Shown one piece after another: positions 1 to 6,436 of a stretch of DNA of 10,718 nt. Both the position numbers and the translations under genes were made by a program. The stretch's first letter is position 1, and every line of letters starts with the position of its first letter. This DNA is from JBDGRJ01 sp042218115. GTDB taxonomy: Bacteria > Patescibacteriota > Patescibacteriia > Magasanikbacterales > UBA922. A model generated the notes under the pieces. That model did not search any database, was not told the DNA's origin, and was given only the letters and a program-made list of their open reading frames with translations. Location: the NCBI GenBank assembly GCA_042218115.1, contig JBDGRJ010000043.1:1-10718 (forward strand), in the 5' to 3' direction.

Positions 1-1
1 G

Positions 2-472
2 CTAATACAGTCCGATGATGTAGAAACTTTTGCTGAAAAACCTGAGATGGAAGCAAAAAAGATTACAAATAGAGTACTGACTTATCTGCAAGAAGATACA
101 TATAATTTTATCTGTCTGAATTTCCCCAACCCCGATATGCTGGCCCATACTGCGGATATAGAAGCTACTAAAAAGTCTGTAAGTATAGTTGATAAAAAAG
201 TAAAACAGATCGTAGAGACCGTTATTGATAAGGGTGGAACTGCTGTAGTGACTGTCGATCATGGCAATGCAGAAGAGATGCTTACGAGCTCGGGCGACCC
301 CAAAACGGAGCACAGCTCAAATCCAGTTCCTTTTATTGTGATAGATGAGAATAAAAAAGATCTGAGCTTATCTCAGGGTAAGCTGGCCGATGTGGCCCCG
401 ACAACTCTTGATTTGATGGGGTTAGATAGACCAAAAGAGATGACCGGGAATGTTTTATATAATCAAACTTAA
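2..472 (+). CDS. gpmI: 2,3-bisphosphoglycerate-independent phosphoglycerate mutase, C-terminal part (5' end outside window)
   Basis: Interconverts 3- and 2-phosphoglycerate in lower glycolysis in the cytoplasm, using two metal ions (usually Mn2+). The reading frame is open to the left edge, so about 156 C-terminal residues are seen of a family usually near 510; the first ATG at 47 is internal, because codons before it already match the family (a 'KPEM' motif as in the usual 'xPEMSA'). Conserved phosphatase-domain metal ligands are intact: NPDMLAH (bases 128-148; Asp and His), VDHGNAE (from about 254; Asp-His) and TEHSSNPVPF (third His). The end shows the usual 'LADVAPTTLDLMGL' followed by EMTGN. 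It is followed after 3 nt by a divergent paralog, so the two are probably co-transcribed. The catalytic serine domain lies outside the window, so activity of the whole enzyme is inferred. Confidence 0.95.
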   Translation, partial: LIQSDDVETFAEKPEMEAKKITNRVLTYLQEDTYNFICLNFPNPDMLAHTADIEATKKSVSIVDKKVKQIVETVIDKGGTAVVTVDHGNAEEMLTSSGDPKTEHSSNPVPFIVIDENKKDLSLSQGKLADVAPTTLDLMGLDRPKEMTGNVLYNQT

Positions 473-475
473 CTT

Positions 476-1957
476 ATGGAAAAACCAAAAACACCACTTC
501 TATTTATAATCATGAGTGGTTTTGGAGTGTATCCTCAGCAAGATTTTTTTCGCTATACTCCGAATTTAAATAAGTTTATAGAAAACTATCCTGCTACCGT
601 AGTGAAAGCTGTGGATCCGAAATTGGGTCGCTTGGACAGCAAGAGCGGTCACCAGATCATGGGGGCAGGTAGAAGTGTGCTGCCGATCCAAGAGCGGATT
701 AGCTCGGATATCGATGAGGGTGTATTTTTTGATAAGGAGCAAGTACAGAATATTACAAAACAACTAAAAGAAAATGATTCTGATCTCCACTTATTTGCTA
801 GTTTATTAGACTATTCTGATGCTAAGCATATTTTGGCATTAGCAAAGACAGCCCCTGAAGGTACTGATGTTCATATACATTTATCAACAAATACAGATAA
901 CCTGGATACGGTACAGGCGAGACAAAGGCTTAGAACTATTAATTCTGAGAGCGTGGATGGGGTCAATGTAGCTTCTATTGTTAATCAAGAACATATACGG
1001 AGAAGCCAAGATTGGGATCGGCTAAAAGAGGTTGTTTCTGTTTTTCTAAATGAAGAGAAGGGGGCTCCGAAGTCGTTTGATAACCCGGTTAAATTTAGTA
1101 AGAAAAATAGTAAGTTTTCGGTAGCTTCGATTGAAGGTAAAAATATAACTATAGGCCCAGAAGATGCAGTAGTATTTGCTGACCACAATGGTAAGAATAT
1201 GAGATACCTCGCTAAAGCTTTTTCTTTGCCTGTATTTAAGTTTGAACGTAAAGAACCCGAGCTCGATGTGTCCACATTGGTTGAGTATGAGAAGGATATC
1301 CCGGCTGAGATTATATATTCCAGGAGTATATTTCATGACAACCTGACAGAGGTTGTGGTCAAGGATGGTTTTTTACCTTATTACATTACGGAGAGTATAA
1401 AATCACCTTATTTGAATTATTACTTCAAGGGTAATATTATGGATAAGTTCAAGGATGAAGAGGTCGAGACCGTCTCTTCTCTCAATGTACAGTCTTTTTC
1501 TGAGCGTCCGGCGATGGCGAGCAAGGAGATAAGTAGGAAATTATTAGAGAAATTACAGCAGGGGAAACATGATATTTATATAGCCGAGTTCCCTAACTTT
1601 GAAAAAATGAACTCAAATAAAGAAAAAAAGAAAGCTCTTAAAAAACTGGATGGTACGATCGGGAAGTTGGTGGAAAATGTAATGGTTAAGGGGGGTGTAA
1701 GCATAATTACTTCTGATTACTCTCAAAATTTAAATCAAGATCAATCAAATAACAACGTGCCCTTGTTAGTCATTTCTAATGAGCTTAGGGGTATCTCTTT
1801 TCCACAAGCTAAAGTGCCCAATTCTGACCTCACGTTGGCTAGCCCTAGCGGCAGTTTGAAAGACGTAGCGCCTACTGTATTAAAACTTATCGATGTTGAT
1901 ATTCCAGAAAAAATGGAGACGGACGGTTTTAATCTAGATTTTAATATTTCTCCTTAA
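476..1957 (+). CDS. iPGM-fold paralog, probably catalytically inactive (pseudoenzyme)
   Basis: A 493-residue protein collinear with GpmI over its full length (family about 510). N-terminal 'IIMSGFG' matches the usual 'IILDGWG', 'DSKSGH' followed by GAGR (residues 54-66) matches 'NSEVGH' plus GAGR, and residues 461-480 match the usual C-terminal 'DVAPTxLxL...PEM'. By eye alignment to B. stearothermophilus iPGM numbering, the metal ligands become D12 to S14, D403 to E376, H407 to S380, H445 to Y415 and H462 to Q423; only S62 (S55) and D444 (D414) remain. The substrate 'DGRD' loop is STNT (137-140), the 'RPDR' pair is lost (N238/N241), and the H123 loop is shortened; R176, R182 and K309 may correspond to R185, R191 and K336. 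Phosphoglycerate mutase activity is therefore unlikely. The frame is intact, so this is a maintained gene and not a decaying copy. No Shine-Dalgarno precedes the ATG. Its role is unknown; regulation of the neighbouring enzyme or phosphosugar binding are guesses. Confidence 0.85.
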   Translation: MEKPKTPLLFIIMSGFGVYPQQDFFRYTPNLNKFIENYPATVVKAVDPKLGRLDSKSGHQIMGAGRSVLPIQERISSDIDEGVFFDKEQVQNITKQLKENDSDLHLFASLLDYSDAKHILALAKTAPEGTDVHIHLSTNTDNLDTVQARQRLRTINSESVDGVNVASIVNQEHIRRSQDWDRLKEVVSVFLNEEKGAPKSFDNPVKFSKKNSKFSVASIEGKNITIGPEDAVVFADHNGKNMRYLAKAFSLPVFKFERKEPELDVSTLVEYEKDIPAEIIYSRSIFHDNLTEVVVKDGFLPYYITESIKSPYLNYYFKGNIMDKFKDEEVETVSSLNVQSFSERPAMASKEISRKLLEKLQQGKHDIYIAEFPNFEKMNSNKEKKKALKKLDGTIGKLVENVMVKGGVSIITSDYSQNLNQDQSNNNVPLLVISNELRGISFPQAKVPNSDLTLASPSGSLKDVAPTVLKLIDVDIPEKMETDGFNLDFNISP

Positions 1958-3089
1958 CAAAGTTTTTAATTCTATTTACTACTTCTTGTTGTGCTTGTTT
2001 GAGGGAGTCTTGTGGAAGAGTGAAGAATACCTGGTTTTTACTACCTTGAGGATTAAAGGGCTTCATGATCTGCTTGGCGTTATAAACTCGCTCGACTGAA
2101 AGAATACCTTCTATTCCTCCTTCTTGTGTCGGGTTTTCAAACAATAATAGTATAAGCTCTGCTTCTGGTGAGTTTTGTATCAACTCTTCTATAATTTCAT
2201 GTACATTGTCTTTGTCGGCCCCGGAACGAGAAAAGTCTTCACGTGTGATCGTACTCCAAACTAACCCGATCTCGTCATCATTTTCTAAGTGAGCTAAGGC
2301 TTGACCCCAAAGTTTCAGCTCGGAGATGGTGCGTGTCCTAAATAAGTTGTCTACAATATAACCTCGATCAGCACCAAGATTTATCAATTTGCCGGCGGTC
2401 TCTAAGGTAGTGGGGGAGACATTTTGTCCTTTAAAGCTTTTGGTCTTGCTGATCAGGCCCGTAAGCAGGTTTGTAGCTACATCTTCATCTATATGTTCGG
2501 CAGCGATACTATCCAATAAATTATAGACCAGCTCTACTGTGGAAGTAGAGGTAATATCTACGAAATTTATGTGACCGAAGTGTTCATTATTGTTGCTGTG
2601 ATCTATATTTACAATCGGGAGAGTATAAAACAGATCGGCGTGTTTTTCATAAATTTCACCCAAATCATCTAGGCTCTGAGTGTCCACAGTAAAAATAAGG
2701 TCGTATTTGTATTCGGACTTTATACCCTTAATATCATTCTTCTCAAACATCCCTGATTGCGGATTTATAAAAATCCTTAAATCATCCCCCTGCATTTCGT
2801 AGCTGATATTCTGCAGACCTCTGTCTTCGGTATCGATGCTGATAATAAAATTTTGCAGCTCTTCAAAATAAGACTGAATCTTTTCGGAGCCCTCCAGAAA
2901 GCTGTATTTACGCGGCAAAGAAAAGTTATCTATTACTATCTCTGCTTGTTTACCCAGCTTCTCAAAAAAGATAGCCAAAGCCAGCGCGCTTGCTATAGCA
3001 TCACCGGTGACATCTTTTCTGGAGGTTATCAAAAAATTGTTCTTATCCTCGATTGTTTTTTTGATTTGTTCTGCTCTAGAAAGTGACAT
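1941..3089 (-). CDS. DHH/DHHA1 phosphoesterase-family protein (NrnA/RecJ-like) with degenerate active site
   Basis: A 382-residue protein with the two-domain DHH-DHHA1 layout. Members hydrolyse short oligonucleotides, cyclic dinucleotides or phosphoadenosine phosphate with Mn2+. Fold signatures are clear: 'TGDAIASALALAIFFEKLGK' (28-47) for motif I, VDTQSLDDLGE (135-145), NIDHSNNNEHFG (161-172) for the DHH motif, STSTVELVYNLL (181-192), and residues 210-219 for the 'TGIxTDTGSF' motif. Catalytic residues are largely altered: motif I HxNPDGDA reads RKDVTGDA (one Asp kept, D30), DHH reads DHS (163-165), the later metal Asp is K215, and the DHHA1 GGGHxxAAG motif reads PQGSKNQVF (347-355). There is an extra segment of roughly 50 residues between motif I and D136. 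The gene runs against its neighbours, overlaps the iPGM-like gene tail to tail by 17 nt, and has its own promoter. It may be a lineage-specific non-nuclease or nucleotide-binding member; the family assignment is firm, the function is not. Confidence 0.85.
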   Translation of the reverse strand: MSLSRAEQIKKTIEDKNNFLITSRKDVTGDAIASALALAIFFEKLGKQAEIVIDNFSLPRKYSFLEGSEKIQSYFEELQNFIISIDTEDRGLQNISYEMQGDDLRIFINPQSGMFEKNDIKGIKSEYKYDLIFTVDTQSLDDLGEIYEKHADLFYTLPIVNIDHSNNNEHFGHINFVDITSTSTVELVYNLLDSIAAEHIDEDVATNLLTGLISKTKSFKGQNVSPTTLETAGKLINLGADRGYIVDNLFRTRTISELKLWGQALAHLENDDEIGLVWSTITREDFSRSGADKDNVHEIIEELIQNSPEAELILLLFENPTQEGGIEGILSVERVYNAKQIMKPFNPQGSKNQVFFTLPQDSLKQAQQEVVNRIKNFVKEKY

Positions 3090-3110
3090 AAAATTTTATG
3101 TGATTGGTTC

Positions 3111-3139
3111 ACAGTAACATAACTAATTTTATTTGTCAA
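3111..3139 (-). promoter_or_regulatory. Candidate sigma-70-type promoter for the DHH-family gene
   Basis: On the minus strand a perfect TTGACA (bases 3139-3134) is followed by a 17-nt spacer and TACTGT (3116-3111), preceded by TG one base upstream as in an extended -10. The -10 itself matches TATAAT at only three positions. Transcription would begin around 3104-3105, giving a leader of roughly 15 nt before the ATG at 3089, which fits the lack of a Shine-Dalgarno sequence. This is a sequence match only. Confidence 0.5.
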
Positions 3140-3164
3140 TAACGATTCTGCACAGTCAATTTTG

Positions 3165-3193
3165 TTGATTTAAACTGGTATTTTTCTTAATAT
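3165..3193 (+). promoter_or_regulatory. Weak candidate promoter for the valS-tyrS-argS operon
   Basis: TTGATT (3165-3170), a 17-nt spacer and TAATAT (3188-3193) each match the consensus boxes at four of six positions. An alternative is the extended -10 TGCTAAACT at 3222-3230, closer to the valS ATG but without a recognisable -35. The promoter very likely lies in this 169-nt divergent intergenic stretch, since it precedes a three-gene run; which of the two is used cannot be decided by eye. No T-box-like leader fits in the space. Confidence 0.3.
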
Positions 3194-3258
3194 GGGTGTA
3201 AGATTCAAAATATATTTGTTTTGCTAAACTCTTCACTCTTATTTTTAAAAACATCTGA

Positions 3259-6200
3259 ATGACCAAACTACCAAAAGCCTATGAGCCGGAAGAATACGAA
3301 GACGTCATTTATGAGTCATGGGAGGAGAGCGGTTTCTTTAACCCGGATAACTGTATCAAGGAAGGTGTGGCTGATGATGATAAGGACCCATTTTCAATGA
3401 TGCTGCCTCCTCCTAATGTAACCGGAACTTTGCATATGGGTCATGCGGTGATGCTTGCTACTCAAGATTTGATGGCTCGCTATCACAGGATGGATGGCAA
3501 ACCGACTGAGTGGCTGCCGGGTACAGACCATGCTGCTGTAGCAACCGAGTCAAAAGTGGAGAAGAAATTAATTGAAGAAGAAGGTTATGACCACCCCAAA
3601 GAAGAGATGGGCAGGGAAGAGTTTATGCAGGAGCTGGAAGAGTTTGCAGAAGAATCAAAATCCACCATCATCAACCAAGCTAAAAAAATGGGCTCATCTC
3701 TGGACTGGGATCGCTATGCCTTTACTCTAGATGAACAGAGAAATAAGGCGGTCAAGACAGTATTTAAAAACATGTATGATGACGGTCTGATCTATCGTGA
3801 TTATCGTACCGTAAACTGGTCAAAGAGAGGTCAGTGCACATGTAGTGATGATGAGCTGGAACGAGAAACCAGAACTGCTAAGCTATATACTTTTGTTTAC
3901 TCGGATAAGTGGATAGATTTACAGAAAAATAAACGAGAGATAGAAGATGAAGAAGAGTTCCCGATCCCGATATCTACAACTCGTCCGGAGACAAAATTGG
4001 GGGATACTGCCATTGCGGTGCACCCTGAAGGCAAATGGAGTGAGTATATTGGTAATGAGTATGAATTTATTGATGTTGGTGGGGTAGAGGGCAACCGTCT
4101 GCGTGTTAAAGTAATTGGTAGTGAGGAAGTGGATCAGGATTTTGGGTCCGGTGCGGTAGGAGTAACTCCGGCACACTCTCATGTAGATTATGAGATGTAC
4201 AGAAAAAGAAAAGACACAGACAATGCTATAGGAATAAAACCAATAATCAACGAGGAAGGAGAAGTGTATACAACCGGGAAGAAAAAAGATCCTAGAGTTG
4301 CAACTAATAAAAATAGGTCAGGGGATAAATATGCAGATAGTGTCGAGGAAGCTAGAGAAAAATTTGTAGATTACTTGAGAGAAAATGATTTGATGAAATC
4401 TGAGCCGGAAGAGGTAGAGCAAAATGTAGGTAAATCCGACCGGTTTGGTGATGTAGTTGAGGTGCTGCCGAAATTGCAGTGGTTTATAGATGTAAATAAA
4501 GAGTTTGATCTAAAGGATTCTCAAATTGAAGGCATAGAAGACGGGTCTGAGGTGACTCTCAAGGAGCTAATGCAGTATGTAGTAGAAGAGGGTTTAATTG
4601 AAATTTTACCGGAAAGGTTTGAAAAGAATTATTTTCATTGGATTGATAATCTTCGGGATTGGTGTATCAGCCGTCAGATCTGGTATGGACATAGGATTCC
4701 TGTCTGGTATCGCGATATTAACGATGAAGATATAGAATCTGCCTATACTTTGGGTTTTCACGAAAGAACTGTAGATTCAGTAAAGGAAAATAACAAGACA
4801 GTAACCTATAGAACCACCAATCATGAATTAGAGGTGGGAGATAAAATAGCTTTTGAAAACAGCCAGACAGAGGATATTTTTGGTTATGGGACTATCGTAG
4901 ATGTAGAAAAAACCAAAGTAAAAAATGTTCCACTAAAAGATCCTGCTCATGGAGCCACATATGACACTAGAGAAGAGTTAATTGAGGCTTTTAAATTTCA
5001 CCATCCTGATCGTGAGATCAATGAAGAAACAGATGTGTGGATATATACTTACAGCTTTGGTATTAATATAGGGCAACCGACGGAGCAATACGCAGGCACT
5101 ACACCACCACCGGGAGAAGGGTGGAGACAGGATCCGGACACCTTGGACACCTGGTTTAGCTCCGGGCTATGGACTTTCTCAACTTTGGGGTGGCCTGATA
5201 ATAAAAAAAGAAATAACAAAGAAGAGCTGGGCTTTTTTGAAAAAAATGATTTAGAGCGCTTTCATCCAACTACGGTCTTAGAGACCGGCTATGACATTTT
5301 ATTTTTCTGGGTAGCTCGTATGATTTTGATGACTACATATAATCTCGGCGAGATCCCGTTTGAGACCGTTTATCTACATGGACTAGTTCTGGATGAGAAT
5401 GGAGATAAGATGAGCAAATCCAAAGGTAATGTAATAGACCCCTTGAATATGAAAGAGAAGTATGGTGCAGATGCTACACGTATGAGTCTGCTGATAGGAA
5501 ATACCCCCGGAAATGATATGAGTTTATCTGAGGATAAGATCGAGTCCATGAAGCATTTCTCTAATAAATTATGGAATATCTCCCGATATATTCTGATGAG
5601 TATAGAAAATCCTGAACTCAGCCCAGATAAGCCCGCCCCACAAACCTTGGCTGATGAATGGATTTTGGATAAGTTAAGTGATATAGTAAAAAATACTACA
5701 GAGGATATAGAGCAGTTTAATTTTTCTCAAGCTGGAGAAAGGTTAAAAGACTTTACTTGGAGTGAGCTTGCCGATTGGTATCTCGAGGTGTCAAAAGTAG
5801 AGCAGGACAAAGAAAAGATATTGAATTATATCCTCAACACCATTTTGAAGCTATGGCACCCCTTTATCCCTTACGTTACTGAAACTTTATGGAAAAAGAC
5901 GTATGGAGAGGATGAGATATTAATGGTAGAAGACTGGCCGGAGGTTGATTATAATTTTGAACAAAACCCGGAGCAGCAGATGAACAAATTCAAAGAGGTA
6001 GTTCGATCAGTACGAGACCTAAAGAATGACTATAATATAAACAAGGCTAGTAATGTAACCATAGAAAAACAAGAAGGTGTTGAATTAGTCGATAAAATGA
6101 AAAGACATATTGCTGCTTTAGCTGGTGTAGAGCAAGTGGATGTTACTACTGGTTTTGAAGATCAAGATACGGTAGAGTACCCGGTTCCCGATATTGGCAA

Positions 6201-6435
6201 GGTCCATCTGCATTTAAGGGGTGAGATAGATGTACAACAAGAGCGACGTAGGACAAAAGAGGAAATAGAAAATAAACAGAGCTATATAACTGAGCTGGAA
6301 CATAAGCTAGATAATGATGGTTTTCTAAACAATGCTCCTGATGAAGTGGTAGAGCAGGAGAGAGATAAATATCAGCAAGCTAAAGAAAAATTACAACAGC
6401 TTCAAGAGAAGCTTAACTCCCTAAAACAACTTTAA
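3259..6435 (+). CDS. valS: Valine--tRNA ligase with an inserted ASCH-like domain
   Basis: Class Ia synthetase that charges tRNA-Val and hydrolyses mischarged Thr-tRNA-Val. Order of parts: the HIGH-type site 'PPNVTGTLHMGH' (HMGH at residues 59-62); the CP1 editing domain starting near TTRPETKLGDTAIAVHP (240-256); 'RDWCISRQIWYGHRIPVWY' ending at 484; an insert of about 125 residues (486-610); 'DPDTLDTWFSSGLWTFSTLGW'; KMSKS at 717-721; an anticodon-binding domain; and a C-terminal coiled-coil tRNA arm (about 990-1058). At 1058 residues it is long (T. thermophilus about 860, E. coli about 950), mostly because of the insert. In the editing site the family's AHDxxD reads AHSHVD (305-310): the first Asp is Ser307, the second is kept as D310. 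It is the first gene of a valS-tyrS-argS run, one base before tyrS. The ATG is the first in frame and places the catalytic domain at the expected distance. No Shine-Dalgarno is present. Confidence 0.98.
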   Translation: MTKLPKAYEPEEYEDVIYESWEESGFFNPDNCIKEGVADDDKDPFSMMLPPPNVTGTLHMGHAVMLATQDLMARYHRMDGKPTEWLPGTDHAAVATESKVEKKLIEEEGYDHPKEEMGREEFMQELEEFAEESKSTIINQAKKMGSSLDWDRYAFTLDEQRNKAVKTVFKNMYDDGLIYRDYRTVNWSKRGQCTCSDDELERETRTAKLYTFVYSDKWIDLQKNKREIEDEEEFPIPISTTRPETKLGDTAIAVHPEGKWSEYIGNEYEFIDVGGVEGNRLRVKVIGSEEVDQDFGSGAVGVTPAHSHVDYEMYRKRKDTDNAIGIKPIINEEGEVYTTGKKKDPRVATNKNRSGDKYADSVEEAREKFVDYLRENDLMKSEPEEVEQNVGKSDRFGDVVEVLPKLQWFIDVNKEFDLKDSQIEGIEDGSEVTLKELMQYVVEEGLIEILPERFEKNYFHWIDNLRDWCISRQIWYGHRIPVWYRDINDEDIESAYTLGFHERTVDSVKENNKTVTYRTTNHELEVGDKIAFENSQTEDIFGYGTIVDVEKTKVKNVPLKDPAHGATYDTREELIEAFKFHHPDREINEETDVWIYTYSFGINIGQPTEQYAGTTPPPGEGWRQDPDTLDTWFSSGLWTFSTLGWPDNKKRNNKEELGFFEKNDLERFHPTTVLETGYDILFFWVARMILMTTYNLGEIPFETVYLHGLVLDENGDKMSKSKGNVIDPLNMKEKYGADATRMSLLIGNTPGNDMSLSEDKIESMKHFSNKLWNISRYILMSIENPELSPDKPAPQTLADEWILDKLSDIVKNTTEDIEQFNFSQAGERLKDFTWSELADWYLEVSKVEQDKEKILNYILNTILKLWHPFIPYVTETLWKKTYGEDEILMVEDWPEVDYNFEQNPEQQMNKFKEVVRSVRDLKNDYNINKASNVTIEKQEGVELVDKMKRHIAALAGVEQVDVTTGFEDQDTVEYPVPDIGKVHLHLRGEIDVQQERRRTKEEIENKQSYITELEHKLDNDGFLNNAPDEVVEQERDKYQQAKEKLQQLQEKLNSLKQL
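4795..5058 (+). other. ASCH/PUA-like domain coded inside valS
   Basis: Codes for residues about 513-600 of ValRS. The segment starts KTVTYR (513-518), followed within about 15 residues by EVGDKIAF, then a FGYGTIVDVEKTKV strand region, TREELIEAFKFHHPD, and an ending 'VWIYTYSF'. This order (KTxTxR, then GDxIxF, then a G-x-(A/T)-xI-x-V strand, then a 'xxEEL' helix, then a hydrophobic final strand) is the pattern of ASCH domains, which have a PUA-like fold and are thought to bind RNA. The Lys and Thr of KTxT match those reported as catalytic in the E. coli ASCH amidohydrolase YqfB, but I see no clear equivalent of its Glu. It sits between 'IPVWYR' and 'PPPGEGW', where other ValRS proteins often carry a CxxC zinc-ribbon-like stretch; no such cysteines occur here. 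Identification is by pattern, not by a profile search. Confidence 0.65.
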
Positions 6436-6436
6436 T

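Noticed and set aside
985..1336. Minus-strand open frames of about 96 codons inside the iPGM-like gene.
   Set aside because: They lie fully inside a gene with clear family similarity, overlap each other, and show no recognisable domain.
476..1957. Calling the second iPGM-like gene a pseudogene.
   Set aside because: The frame is uninterrupted, the length is normal, and the fold signatures from both ends are conserved, so a maintained pseudoenzyme fits better than decay.
3090..3258. T-box or other riboswitch leader before valS.
   Set aside because: The intergenic stretch is only 169 nt, holds promoters for both directions, and shows no T-box sequence or stable terminator hairpin.
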